From Dicyema japonicum (Eukaryota > Dicyemida > Rhombozoa > Dicyemidae): DNA of 64,000 nt. This document shows positions 49,091-61,329 of the stretch, one piece after another (within the stretch, counting starts at the first letter, position 1; every line of letters begins with the position of its first letter). Below the pieces are notes generated by a model. The model did not search any database and was not told the DNA's origin. It saw nothing but the letters and a program-made list of their open reading frames with translations. The stretch is taken from the NCBI GenBank assembly GCA_011109175.1, contig RDEW01000037.1, forward strand, positions 365,410 to 429,409, given 5' to 3'. The position numbers and the translations under genes were made by a program.

Positions 49091-49263
49091 TTCCAAAATA
49101 ACTAAAGACAATATCTTACTTTCCACAGAGAATATACACACCCCACAATATGTGATTTTTCAACCCAAACGGACACNTTCCAAAATAACTAAAGACAATA
49201 TCTTACTTTCCACAGAGAATATACACACCCCACAATATGTGATTTTTCAACCCAAACGGACAC
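49091..49263. repeat. Direct duplication, 86 bp, around a single N
   Basis: 49091-49176 and 49178-49263 are identical by eye; N at 49177. With no differences at all, an unmerged read overlap is the likeliest cause. Confidence 0.9.
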
Positions 49264-49329
49264 GAATTCTCACGTGAAAATGTCCACCATGAAAACTAAT
49301 CGACAATACAAAAACTGTCTTGTGAAATT

Positions 49330-49860
49330 CGACTGAGAAGAGGTGTATCTAGCCAAAATGCTCAGTCCTCTGTTATTCAACATTACAATGATTGAATACT
49401 CCCCCAGAAAACCTCATATTTTATGACGTCTCTTTAACCCTATGGTATCTGAGAAACGGTGGAAGATGTAAATAATCGAAGAGTCTAATATAAACTTTTA
49501 TTACATCGAATATGGGAAGTCTGGTAAGGGTAACTGGAAGCAGGAAGCTCGTAACTTGAGGAATTCGTTACAAGACATACCTCAGAATATGACTATGAAA
49601 TATTTTGGTCTCTTTATTGACAAGGGAGGTAATTTTATGGAACATGTGGAAACACGTAAGAAAAAAGCCACGAGTGCTCTGGTATGCATAAAAATGTTAA
49701 AGCTCGAGTCGGCGACCTTTGTCTATGTTTTCAACACCCTGATTCTTCCTGTAATGTTACGCGGTTTTGAGGGACGATAAGACTCAAAAAAAAGAAATTT
49801 GAAAAACAAGTTTGCTTAAGGGACAAATCCTCATAGGCCGATTTTTGGTAGATGGAAAAT
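49330..49860 (+). mobile_element. LINE-C group RT fragment
   Basis: AKMLSPLLFNITMIEYS (RT box B, 49355) and a thumb segment KYFGLFIDKGGNFMEHVETR, followed by YVFNTLILPVMLRGFEG (49556-49780), close to 32450-32640. The intervening YADD box is lost. Confidence 0.75.
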
Positions 49861-50189
49861 GTGCAAAGTTGGCTTATTACCAGTGTTTACTATAATGTTA
49901 TCATTTCGTGATAAAACCAAGCCAGTCTGCCATCGATTAGTTCTTAAACTTTGTAGAACACTGTGACAAAGAGAATAAGCATGATATACTTCCCTCGGCT
50001 AGTACTGTTACCACCGTGGATGTTTGGGGTTCAAATCACCACAAATAGTAAGTATTTTAATCCATAGTCTTTAGGAATATATGAGGTCGGACACGATCCC
50101 GGAAATATGATACATCAAAGAGTATGGAACGTATCGACATTGAATAGTCCAATAGATAGATGTTTCTAAATTATTATCTCCTAAAGAGA

Positions 50190-50660
50190 GGGCACAACTT
50201 GGGCAACATTAATACAATTTATTTTTTCTATCAGAATGCCAAGAATAAGTTGAAAAGTAGCGGCGATGAACCTTGGTACCCCATTAGGAAATAGTCTAGA
50301 GAGTTATCAAATGTTCTCATTCGTAGCCTTTTAGAAAGTTAGCCATAGTTTAAAATTCTCGGAAATATTCTCCAAATAAGATTCTTTCTGGGAATAAAGT
50401 CGAAGGGATTGCATATGTCAACTGAGAATAGAACTGTCTTCTGATGTCTGGGCATGTGGAGGATGGCAGAGTGAATTATGCCACTCAGAGAGATCAGTTG
50501 ACTTGCAGTTGATCGGTCTTTTTTGAATCCATGCTGGGACTATCTACCAGGAATAATGTCTTGGTTTTTATAAGGACGAGCTTCTTAATGATTTTGGAGC
50601 ATGGGAGAGCAATTAGTCTGAATGAAGTTGGGTTTTTCCGTTTGACCTAATTACGACTAA
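50190..50660 (-). mobile_element. LINE RT fragment (central boxes)
   Basis: Read on the minus strand: HGFKKDRSTASQL-like (about 50525), TVLFSVDICNPFDFIPRK (50430-50380) and a GYQGSSPLLFNLFLAF end (about 50270-50210), i.e. the palm boxes around the catalytic Asp and PQGSxLSPLLF. Frame changes indicate decay. Confidence 0.7.
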
Positions 50661-50969
50661 ATTAAATTTACTCTTTCATTTGTCCATCATTTTAGCATAA
50701 AATAATAATTTATACAATTAAATTACAATTAGTGGGATTTAGTAGTATTTTACAAGGCATTTAGGTCATTTTGACTGCATTTGTGTCTTCGGCTGACCTT
50801 TCATCTTTCCTCAAATGTTAACAATTATTTTCGATTATAGCTGTCGACTGATTGCGGATTAAGAGAATAAGAACACGTGTCCATTTTGTTCTCTTTATTT
50901 TGAATTCCTTGGTTTTTATTTCATCGTTCAACGATTCTTGTTTCGGGAAAAGTCTTTCTTTGACTAAAG

Positions 50970-51753
50970 CAGTGGTTCTCAAACTTTTTTAAAAAAGACG
51001 TCGCGGTCCTCTTTTATTTTTTAATTGCTTGTGGTACTTCATTAAATTAGTGAATTAAATTTAAACAAAAACAAAAATTATTGCAAAATTAAAGAATGAT
51101 AATTAATGAGATGATTCACTTGTTTGGCCATCACCAGTTTTTCTAAGTCGGGGGTTGTGTTTTGGGCAATGCAACCCTCATGTCATTTGAGACATCCAAT
51201 CTATTGCGGAATTTTGATTTGATGGTAAGTAGTGCTAAAAACGCTGTCTCACACTCATATGTAGTTGAAAATGGAATAAGCACTTTAAGTGCCATCTTTG
51301 CCAATTCTGAATAGGAATCAGCCATTTTAATCCATAAATCGCTTCGGGAAACTTCGCTGAAAACGTGTTTTGCACATCCATCATTAAACGAATCGATAAA
51401 CTGTTCCTGAATTACATGGTTTTCAGAAGGAGATCCTTAACTGAAATTGCAAATGGGTTGCTGAGAAAACGATAGTATTTATCAAATTCAGAAATATCAG
51501 GAAAATATCGAAAAAATACCTAGAAATTTCTTTACTAATAAATAATACATGTTGTGTCATCACATCAATCCAAAGTTCATTTTCATCAATAATATATTTA
51601 GATGTGGAAATGGTGCAACTTGTAACTATTTAATTTCGAATTCCACAGTTCTAGCTTCATTTTGAAACCAGTCATTTTTTCATGGTAATGGAGGACTAAA
51701 AGATTTTTTCCGCTGTCCAAAAAAGACCGCGGACCCCAGTTTGAGAAACACTG
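50970..51753 (-). mobile_element. Complete small hAT element with 8-bp target duplication
   Basis: A 784-bp element. Terminal inverted repeats are CAGTGGTTCTCAAACTTTTT at 50970 and its near-complement ending AGTTTGAGAAACACTG at 51753. Flanking 8-bp direct repeats gactaaag (50962-50969) and gactagag (51754-51761) agree at 7 of 8 bases, the hAT signature. Inside, on the minus strand (51325-51143), lies the hATC end of a ZBED5-like transposase: WIKMADSYSELAKMALKVL, PFSTTYECETAFLALLTIKS, KFRNRLDV. The rest of the transposase is deleted, so the element is non-autonomous. The single mismatch in the target duplication suggests an insertion that is not very recent. Confidence 0.9.
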
Positions 51754-51763
51754 GACTAGAGTT

Positions 51764-52071
51764 ATCCTTCCATGGCCACTTGTATAACTGGTGTGTCTTT
51801 TTGTCATAGCTGTTGCTTCCAGAATGACATTGTTGATATAGGCAACCCCGCTGTCAATGGAGGTTAAGCTCTCCAACTGAAACCCAGTCAAACGATTGTC
51901 TGTAAGATCTCGTAAGAGAACTGATAGGTCCACCATAGAGTACCTTATTTTCTGGCATGACCCAAGCGAAGGTAAAAATAATTTACATTCACTAAAAATA
52001 ATTTTCCTTTTGTAGGCATTTCCCATTAGTTCATGTCCCCACGTGAAACTCCGCCGTACGTGGAACTCCAT
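51764..52071 (-). CDS. Unrecognised open frame
   Basis: About 100 codons outside the hAT element on the minus strand (starting MEFHVRRSFTWGHELMGN). A GT...AG interval around 51990-51955 could be a mini-intron. No family recognised; it could belong to a LINE. Confidence 0.3.
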
Positions 52072-52099
52072 CTAATTTTTATGAAATTTTTCTGACTCT

Positions 52100-53060
52100 G
52101 ATATAACTTTCGACTGGTGAACCACACCACATTATACAATAAAAATAACACCAGAGACCACGGTTACACAAACTAACTAATCACGTGATCCCAGCACGCT
52201 CTAGCAGGGACCTCATCTTGGCCCAATGATCGTCCCCACACAAGCACGTATCGGTCGAGTGACTGAACCTTCGCAGTCACGACGGCGCGTTCCGTGGTTC
52301 ATTCTTATCAAGGTTTCAAAAAGCATTGGTGGCTGGAGTTCTCCAGGAATCAAGCGTTCCGTGATTTTGGAGGCTCTTCTCCGGCTAGCCTCGATCTTCA
52401 AGACATTAGTCCAAAGATAAGTGGACCCCATATACCACATGCATAAGAGATGCGTAGTTTATATATATTGCTCAAAACAGAATGCTTTCCGATTTTCCAT
52501 AAGCCTGTGAGGCATTTCAGAACATTAGTTTTCTTTTCGCATTTCGTAATTACGTTTTCAACATGGGGAGAGAGTGACATATGCATGTCAAAAGTCACCC
52601 AAAGGATCCTTTGGGATTTTCTGAAAGGAATAGCTTCATTGTTTGCCTTCAGTTCGACCGTCCGTCTTCCCAGTCTCTTGTCTGAAGTAAATAGGGTTGT
52701 GACGGACTATTCACTGCTAGTAGTTAGGCGATTCTTTGATAGTTATGCCAGTCCAGATTTTCTTGCAATTTCGAAGTGGCAATCTGGATGTCCTGATCGC
52801 GTAGGCAATGACGATGTCATAGGCATAAGTTAGAATAATATCATTTTCGGAGTCTGGAGTGGGGAAGTCCGCCATGAATAAGTTGAATAAAACTGAAGAC
52901 AAAGGGGATTTTTGCGGAACCCCATTAGGGAGAAGCCGTGAAATAGACCTTGACTGGCCAATGGAGACGCGTCCCCTCCGACCACTAAGGAAGTTAGCTA
53001 GCCAGAGTTTGAGCTGGAAAAACTTCCATAAGGCTGGAATACAATTTTTGTGTATAAGCC
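52100..53060 (-). mobile_element. LINE RT to 3' end (LINE-D group)
   Basis: Minus strand, in order: GRVSIGQSRSISRLLPNGVP and LSSVLFNLFMADFPTP (52960-52860), ILTYAYDIVIAYA (YADD with Asp changed to Tyr at the third position), thumb FDMHMSLSPHVENVITKCEK and YACGIWG (52598-52400), C-terminus ASRRRASKITERL, and the shared 3' end at 52110-52200. Same family as 53070-55590, in head-to-head orientation. Confidence 0.82.
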
Positions 53061-53069
53061 TATTTTAAC

Positions 53070-55590
53070 CCAACAGGCCGACACGAGAGGGAAGCTATTG
53101 TTATTGAAATCGGACTCCTAACGATTCTGAACGATCCAGCGAAAAATACAAGGACCCCACTCAGAGAGACGGATCAGCCTACCTCACCGGATGTAACACT
53201 CTGCTCATCGTCGCTTTCATCAAAAATTGATTGGTCAGTCCTCTACGAAACAAGAAGCGACCATAACCCAATTGTGATGAAGGTCATGAGAGAAGTCAGA
53301 GTGAGGAGAACACCTGCTAGTTATAACTACAAAGCTGCTAATTGGGAATTGTATCGCGCAATCTCTGATGATAGACTGAAGAATTGTTACTTGGTCAGCT
53401 TTAAATCGCTAGAAAAAGCGATCAAATACTTTACTTGCACAATCTTAAAAGCAAGATCATTGGCTATTCCCAAGCATCGTCTAAATTCCTCTAATGGTTG
53501 AGGGAAGTCAGCATTGATCAAAGAAAAAAAATCACCTCAAAAAATCTACTTGGATCACATTAGAAATAAAACTCCGGATCAGAGCTCTATACAACGAAAT
53601 AAAGGCCAGAGAGTTCAAGGCCCAGAAATTAAAGCGGAATCGGATTCTTACAAAGGTAAATCGCAACCGTAGTACCGTAGTGGTTAGGTGTCGGGCTAAA
53701 AGTGACTTAGGTTACGGGTTCGATTCTCGCTGCAGTTCACCTGGTGGAAGGTTCCACGCGTCTACGATCCAGAAAGGGTTTGACGAGTGACGCCGTCATC
53801 AGTGGATAATCACTGCGGAACTGGATTGTCTAGAAAGGACACTCACACAAGAAAAAGAAAAACAAGTGTAGATCATTCCTTGGTTCTACGATTAGTTAAA
53901 ATTAATTGTTCTTTACTTGAATAAAGTGTGTGTCCTGCCTATGCGGAGCTATAAATACTATGGCTCTCGTGAAAAGGCTTTAAAAAAAGTACCGGAGAAG
54001 TGTGGAAAGCCATCCGAAATGTTGCAAAGGGCGAAGAAACTTCCCCCGAGGATGACTATACTCAACGAGACGTTAACAATTTGATAAAATTCTACACAAA
54101 AATTTCGTACAAGGAACACAGGAAGTCGGAAGTGCTTCTCTCTTCATGGAGAAAACTGAAGAAAGATTCTAACCAAGTTTACTTCTCGGATGAAGACGTG
54201 AAGAATGCGCTGCGTTTTACAAGAACAACGTACTCTGCCGGTCCCGACAACATTCCAGTAGTGTTATTGAAGAACCTTGGAGATATGGGAGTTGGTTTTC
54301 TAACGTCGATTTTCAACTATTCAATTAATTGTAATACCGTTGTTATGGAATCAAGCCAACATCCAACCTATACTGAAACCTGGAAAATCTAAGAAAGATC
54401 CGGCATCATTTAGACCTGTGTCATTGTTATGTTCCGTATCGAAACTCCTGGAGAAGCTTGAGCTCGGGAGAATCAAGGCTTTCTTACCAGAAAAAGATTT
54501 TCAACACGGATTCAAGAGCGATTGTTCAACATCAACGTACCTACAGAATTTAACCAACTTTATTTTCAAACAAACCAAGGCATTTGAAGACAGTCTTATG
54601 TTCATTGATATTAACAAAGCCTTTGAATCTATTACGAGAAAAATATTATCAAAGAAAATTTTCCAGTCCGAGATCCCGGGGAAGCTTAAACTTGGATAAC
54701 AAATTTCTTAAGTGGACGAAGGAGACGTGTATGCCTCGGAGGACTGAAATCAGTCTCACGTCTTCTCCCAAACGGTGTCCCCCAAGGATCTCCTTTATCC
54801 CCGCCTTATTCAATTTATACCTGGCAGACCTCCGACACCGGAATCCAATAACGATGTTCTACTCACATATGCAGACGACATTGTTTTGGCCTCGCGTGAT
54901 CGGGATATCCAAAATGCTACAGAAAGATTACAAATAAACCTGGACCGACTCAACGCCTGGGTAATGCCGACTCACGATAAATTCCAGAAAGTCTGTCACG
55001 TCTATGTTTACTTCGGACAAAAGGTTGGGGAAGATGACTGTCAAGTTAAAATTGGACAACATTGAAATCCCCTTCACCAAATGTCAGAAGATCCTGGACG
55101 TGAAACTGGATACACACCTATGTTTGTCAACACACGTCGCAAACATTGTTCTGAAGTGCGAGAAGTGGATCAATGTATTAAAATGTTTATCTGGATTATG
55201 GAAGACAGGTACCCATCCGGTCTTGATGAACATTTAGAAACAATAGATCGAACCATGTTTCTCGTACGCGTGTGCTTCGTGGGGACCTTCATTATCATGG
55301 ACGAACACTAAGAAAATCGAGGACGTTCAAAAGAAAGCTTTCATAATGACGGAGCGGTGGTCTTGTGGGAGACACAGAACCGGACCGACTACTCTGGAGG
55401 CCCTCATTAAACAAAACTCGGGCATGCGGAAGGTGGCCTGAATTTACAGTCAGCCGCCCAGTACGAGCTAGTGTGGGTACGAGGGAGGAGCACCGGGAAA
55501 GAATGAGGATTTTGGCGGAACGCATCGGGATCACGTGATAGTTAGTTTTGGTTTTACCGTGGTCTTGAATGTTAAATAAATAAGGCTGAT
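53070..55590 (+). mobile_element. LINE-D element (endonuclease end and reverse transcriptase) interrupted by a SINE
   Basis: From the SDHNPI box of the endonuclease (ETRSDHNPIVMKVMREV, 53250-53295) through the linker to the RT: GPDNIPVVLLKNLGDM (54240), ASFRPVSLLCSVSKLLEKLE (54400), QHGFKSDCSTSTYL, MFIDINKAFESI (54600), PQGSPLSPALFNLYL-like (54780), LTYADDIVLASRDRD (54860), thumb LDVKLDTHLCLSTHVAN and a YACASWGP-like tail, with the 3' end near 55590 (TAGTTAGTTTTGG...AAATAAATAA). Several frameshifts. A SINE-A copy splits it at 53678-53987. Confidence 0.85.
53678..53987 (+). repeat. SINE-A copy nested in LINE-D, with target duplication
   Basis: About 310 bp. The head is tRNA-related, with A-box TAGTGGTTAGGTGTCGG and B-box GGGTTCGATTC; the body is shared with 29009-29280; the tail ends in a run of A (53982-53988). 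A 7-bp direct repeat AGTACCG flanks it (53671-53677 and 53988-53994), and LINE coding resumes after it, so it inserted into the LINE. Pol III transcription and LINE-mediated mobilisation are family inferences. Confidence 0.82.
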
Positions 55591-55714
55591 AACAATAAAA
55601 ACAAAGACATTATCAACCAATAATATTATTAAATATTTTTATCAAAATTTAAAACCTAATATTTTATAAAATATTTCTATGGAAATGGCCAATATTATTA
55701 ACGCAAAAGGATTA

Positions 55715-57607
55715 ATGACAAATAACAAATATCAAAGGGGTCTGGATTTAATTAATAATTAAAGAAATAAATGAAATTGACAATGTGGGGGATGAAGAAA
55801 CTGAGAGAGACTTGATTTCAAGCATAAATTGTTTACAAGATATTCTCGAAGAGGGAGAAGTTACCGATCATGAATCGATGGTTGATAATTCCCGTCAGAT
55901 TTTCAGTAAATCATTCTCTGACTCTGACAACACATTAGAAGGAATTCAGTATATTATTTTAACCACCAAGACATGTTGCCCCATCCATTGATGATGTACT
56001 GGAAGATGAAAAATCAGTTTTAGCACATTCTCATAAATAGATTGATTTAAATTTGATGAACGGCCTACATGATGAATTACTAAACTTGATGACGTCATTC
56101 AAAAACTCAATGAAAGATAAAATCAACCAAGAATTCCAGCAAGTATAAGTTTATTTATTTTTATAGAGAATAGACTTGTTGGAGGCAAAAGACCAAGCAG
56201 AATGTAAGGTTGGTGAACCCATAAAACGAGAAACCCCGTCTCCTATTAGTGATGTCTCTAGACAATCTAAAGAGTTTATGGACAAAAAGTAATGTTTTGG
56301 TTATATCCAGAATTTCTATGTTAAAGTCTAAGCATGCTCGTCATATTGCTGACCTAAAGACTTACTATGAGGACAGACTCGGTCAACAAAAACGTGAAGG
56401 TGACGTAAAGGAGAAAGAGCTTCTAAGGGAAATTGAAAGTCTGCAAGCAGAAGACAGTGGAGTAGTGGAAGAGTTGGAAAAAGTAAAGAAGCAGTATGCA
56501 GAAACTCTAAAGTTGATAAAATATTGATTTGTTAGAACTATTAATGAAACAGAGAATCAGCTGAAGGCAAACAACCTGACTTTTCAACGGTGGAGGAAGC
56601 AGAACACACATAGTACAGCCATAATAAATGAACTGAATTCTAAAATTGACAAAGTCTATGCTGAGAATTATGAGAATGACAAAACCATTGATATGTTGAG
56701 AGTACAGTGTTCCACACTACAAGATGAACTGAATGCTTCACTGCACGTACTTATTTGCCACATTGATAGAAAACCACAATTTGGAAAGAAAAGTTTACTC
56801 AAGAATGCAACAAATACGAAAAGGTAGAGTTTTTTGTTTATCCGTTGATTTGTTGTGAACTGCGTGCTAGTGCAGATGAAAACGATAGACTTAGTCAACA
56901 GTTGACATCAACAGAGGATAGGGTGAATGAACTAAGTGATGAGGTTTCCAGACTTCATTTGTGATTAATTTTTATTATTTCTAGGAAATTGAAGGCAAGG
57001 ACTGTCGATCCTGCTCTTTCTATAAAACCTATAAAGGTTGATAAAGAAAGGTAAGTTGTATAGTTAATTAGTATTTCTGATAATTTCAACTCTCCTGTGA
57101 TTATGGCCCAGGACATCCTGAGGAGATCAAAGATGGAGGATATCAAGACAATAGAAAGCATAGAAGCCAATATATATGGTCTTTTCCATAATAATAGTTA
57201 GAAGAGGACACGCAAATGCACACTGCCATAACAGCTGCGCTTGAAAGAATACGAGATGGAAAGATTTTTTCAAAAACAATCGACACAAAGAAGGATAAAA
57301 GTCAAGAACATATTCCCAAACCAGACGAAGGATCCATCCTTAAAGTTGTAGACAAACTGAAAGGGGCGAATGAATGAACTAATCAGTGAAAAGAATGAGG
57401 TCACAAAATAGTGTAATTAATAGCTTTTGTCTTGTCTTTCTAAGGTTTCAAGTATTTTTGGTAGTGGAAAGGTATCATTACGGAATAAACAGAGGAAGGT
57501 AGTGTATTTAACTGATCTTTCAGGAGGAGATCGAAATTCGTCTTGATGAAATTGACAGAGAGTTAGGATCAGTCAGAATGAATTTAAAAAAATACCATGT
57601 TCTTTAA
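55715..57607 (+). CDS. Coiled-coil protein, centrosomal or cytoskeletal type
   Basis: Not assigned to a named family. The ATG at 55715 and about 13 introns of 19-25 nt leave 531 codons, ending MNLKKYHVL with TAA at 57605-57607. An acidic N-terminus (about residues 1-130) is followed by long coiled coils (HARHIADLKTYYEDRLGQQK, EKELLREIESLQ, ENDRLSQQLTSTEDRVNELS) and a conserved-looking C-terminus (VSLRNKQRK, then EIRLDEIDRELGSVR). Apparent stops at 56038 and 57374 disappear when a 24-nt intron and a 19-nt intron are spliced. The exon around 56820-56865 stays open through a hydrophobic stretch unlike the rest and may hide another intron. Centrosomal coiled-coil proteins are the nearest impression; that is weak. 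Confidence 0.7.
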
Positions 57608-57755
57608 TTTTTTGTGTTATATGATTTAAATTTTTATTTTCTTTAATTACCTTCACTATTAATATTACTCGGGGACATCCAACAGAGCCCCATATTCCTG
57701 AACAACATTCAGTCTAACCACCCTCATTACATTATGTCTTTACGAATTATATTCC

Positions 57756-58060
57756 TCAAACTTCCACAACTACAGACATTTTAAAATATGACAATCTGGG
57801 AGATGCTTTTTTCCAGTCAGAATTCTCTCTATCAATAGACATCCGTCTAAGCCTGCTCGTCAATGTTGTGGAAATGACTGCCTTTACCAACATATGGATA
57901 TTAACTGCATTTCCGAAACTTATAGGTCCATCTACTAGCACGAATCTGATATATAGTGATTTGCAGTCTCTTACACGCTAGACAGGTTATTGATGTGAGA
58001 ATAACTTACAAATTAGTTTTGTGAACCAACCAAGGTTTGGTAAATACGTAGTGATTTCTA
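57756..58060 (-). CDS. Unrecognised 3' exon(s)
   Basis: The minus strand has an open frame of about 75 codons from about 57980 to a stop at 57756 (SLYIRFVLVDGPISFGNAV, STTLTSRLRRMSIDRENSDW). It is preceded by a 32-nt GT...AG interval (about 58010-57979) and a further open stretch ending WFTKLI. It lies about 195 bp downstream of the CaMKII stop on the same strand. No family recognised. Confidence 0.4.
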
Positions 58061-58255
58061 TGAATAACCAATCAGGTAAATAGTTTTGTTGGATAGAATA
58101 CTGGTTTTGGATGCCCAGATAAGGGTTCTGTTCATAAGCGAGTTAAGATAGTTTTTGGAGTAATTTTTACTAAATTTTGGATTAATTAGGGAGAAGGTAG
58201 ATGTTTTATAGATAATTAAACAATTTATTAGACTAAAGAGAAAATAAAATTAATG

Positions 58256-60000
58256 TTATCCTCTATTACGTCCGTCCATATACTTGCTATCGTCTGAAGA
58301 GTGAGAAATGTGAAGATGAGTAACAGTCCAGTGTCCTTCTAATCTTTTCCAGATAACAGTTTCCTCCAGTTTATCGCAAACCACTTCCTGATTACTGAAA
58401 ATTAGACAAAGTAAGACATGTTCACATATTGGACAATGCATACAAATGTGACATAAGCACTATCTTGAGATAGCATTTGAATATGTGGAGACTCCATCAA
58501 TACTGTTGAATCATGGTTGGTCTTAACACCCAGTTCTGCAATAATTAAACACAAAACTCAGTTTGAATTGTGCCTGGTAGTAATTATACGCTCCAATCAG
58601 CACGCCTCCAGTATTTGATCCAAACATTGTTGCTTCCCTGGACACGAGCTTTCTATACAAATTAGTCATGACAACTACTGAAAAGTTAGACTGTCAAACG
58701 AATTTATAGCCTGTATTAGTTTATCCGTCAAATCGATTATATCATCTGTCATTAAATTAATATGCATACCGTTCTTAGGGAATGACTTGACATTTGAAAT
58801 CTTTCCACCTACGCTTACGGTCAAATAATTACTTAATTTTAATCCCCTGGCAGCGAATATTGTAGACAAAATTGCCACCTACAATCAGCAAAAAGTCAAC
58901 TTTCATTTTTCTACGAGCATTGTACTGTTTCAAATGGTTAATTGTCTCCTGTCTGTGCAGTGGACTTACAATTTTCTCGGTATTCTCAAATAAATATATG
59001 AAATACAGTTATCCATGGCAATTTGAGCACATCAGCAGCTGTAAAACGGTATGTGGGGTTAACACTCAATAGGTTCTTTATTATATATTTGGCATCCTCA
59101 GATGCAGAATCCCACTCTGGTGACGGAAACTAAAAATAATTACTTAATTTACGTTGACCACACCAGACTTTATCTGCTTAAACAATCCCTTAGTCGTATC
59201 ATCCCAAAAGGGAGGATAACCGACCATTAGAATGTACATAATGACCCCACATGCCCAGTTATCCACAGGATAGGAATAAGGCATCTTAGAAATTACCTCC
59301 GGAGAAAGATATCCAGGAGTTCCAGCCAATCCTTTAATGAGAATATCCCCAACCATGCCAGGCGGGAGAATCAGCTGATTCAACAGCCAACCCAAAGTCA
59401 GCTATTTTCAAAACAGCTCCTGGTTGACGGGAGGAAAGGAGTAGATTCTCAGGCTGTGGATGTCTTATTAAAATACCTTAAGATCCCTATGGACGATGTT
59501 ACATGAGTGAAAGTAGGCGACACCCGAAAATAGTTGTTTCATACAGAGACTGAATATAAAAAATGGATAACCTAGTGTCTATCTCACTGTAGAAATCCCT
59601 GGCTACAATATCATCAAATAGTTCTCCCCCGTCAACCCTAAATAGTAACATAACAGTCCCACAGCTCCATTATTATGTAGAAATAGTTCTTATTGGTAAT
59701 TGCTTCGTACAATTCGACTTTAATAGTAAATTAAATTACCTATATTTTTGTGTTTTAACTTTTTGCAAATTCTAACCTCCCTTTCTATTTTACTAAAATC
59801 TGTAAATATAAGAAGCCAAAACCTCTGGCAGATAGTTTCTCAGTGTTGAATATTTTAGCAGCCATTCTCTTCCCAGTCGACTGTTCTACGCAGTTTTTGA
59901 CTATAGAGAAGGCACCTCTACAGTAATAAGTCCCTTACTTTCCTATTTGTGTCCCCAATTTGTAACGTTTCTCAAAATCATCGTCTATATAGCCTTTCAT
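58256..60000 (-). CDS. CAMK2: Calcium/calmodulin-dependent protein kinase II
   Basis: A Ser/Thr kinase activated by Ca2+/calmodulin and assembled into rings by its C-terminal association domain. The ATG is at 60000; thirteen introns of 21-26 nt (for example 59938-59918, 59822-59800, 59353-59332) leave 1449 nt, 482 aa, close to CaMKII alpha (478). Kinase domain about 1-260: glycine loop (IGKGAFSIVK), catalytic Lys in [48 protein letters not shown]. The autoinhibitory segment keeps the Thr286 site ([19 protein letters not shown]) and overlaps the calmodulin-binding helix. After a short variable linker, the association domain (about 350-482) shows [20 protein letters not shown]. All motifs are intact. 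The opposite-strand frame at 58872-59072 is a shadow. Confidence 0.96.
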
Positions 60001-60955
60001 TGTGTTACTTGTAGTCTCGTTGGTCACTATTGTGGTTATTAAGCGGCAATATCAAATTATAACAGCCAATTGCTGATAAAAGCAAATTTAATTATTAGTG
60101 CATGACAATTACTAAAACAGGCCAAATGCATATTATTATTTTATATAAACATTTTATATAAAAATGATTAATTACATATTTTTTAATCAATTTGTCAGTT
60201 ATAGTTTATCATTATTTTTGATTGTAATTGTGAAAAACTTATGTGGATCTCCAGTAACAATTTAACCATGAATAGGCAAACCAGTAATTATCCAATCAAT
60301 AACCACTTTTGAGAATAAATATATGTATTTTCATAATCACTGGTTATCGATTCTCAATTTTCATTCACTGCATAATATCAGAAAATTATTAATATTTGGG
60401 TTTACCTAATCAATTTTTATTAATTTTTGTTCAATTGCTATCCCCAGCTATGAACTACTTTGGAAATTCCCTAAATCACCCCTCTTTTCTGTTCAATTGC
60501 TATCCCCAGCTATGAACTACTCCATGTTATTTGTGTTTACAATTCACGATAGTGATATTTGAATATAAGTTTTACTTGAAAGAATAATTTGATCATATGT
60601 CACGTGTGATTTATCATTTTAATCTGGGACATTTTACAATTAGTAATTGATTAAAGTTAGGCGATGATTTATATTGAAATCCTATCAAAATACGACTTAA
60701 GAAATTCTCAATATCCCATTTGATAGTACTGCAAAGCTCACGATAAGGTTTGGGGGAATCGGTCTGAGGTCTCCTGCCGATTTGGGTATTCCATGCTACC
60801 TCTCAAGTTGCCGTGCTTATACCAATTCAATCTTGTGTTCCTGCCCCGGATTGAGTTTGGACCCTGTGCTTGACACTGTTGTGCAGTAATGGAGAACAAG
60901 CGGGATGGTGTTTCAAAAACTTTATTTCTTAGTTCTTTTAACAGAATTAAAAATT
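60001..60955. other. AT-rich intergenic, with a short direct repeat
   Basis: The upstream region of CaMKII. A 34-bp sequence (GTTCAATTGCTATCCCCAGC and onward) occurs at 60429 and 60491. Nothing else is recognised. Confidence 0.5.
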
Positions 60956-60959
60956 TAAT

Positions 60960-61310
60960 CCATTGAACCAGAAAACCACATTCATAACCAAAACGAAAAA
61001 ATTCAGTGATCCCTCAGCAGTCTGCGCATCTTTTCCTGGTGTTCAGACTTTGTTCCAACACATCTACGGTAAGAAAGGAATTCACGAGCACGAATTCTTC
61101 GCTAGAAAATTATTCCAGTCGCATTAAACATAGTTTCAAAGCTTCTGGGCAGGATTTCCTTACAAGAAGACTCCTAATAGTTTCGCCGCATTTGATTGAG
61201 ACTGTGTAGATCTTGGTCAAGTTCTTTACGTCAAGGTTTGTCCCACAAGCAGCACATGCATAACCTATCGTAAGTTTAATGTACTGCTTGTAGAGGGTAT
61301 TCACTTAGGC
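60960..61310 (-). mobile_element. LINE fragment, RT thumb and 3' end
   Basis: The minus frame reads NTLYKQYIKLTIGYACAACG, then NLDVKNLTKIYTVSIKCGET (61304-61180), equivalent to YKQFIEPSVSYACASWG at 63560. The downstream part matches 13380-13520, so both are 3' ends of one family. Confidence 0.75.
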
Positions 61311-61329
61311 TTAGAGTCTCTAGTCCTTA

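Noticed and set aside
56015-56040. In-frame TAG in the coiled-coil gene as evidence of a pseudogene
   Set aside because: A 24-nt intron covers it and the frame continues with convincing coiled-coil sequence.
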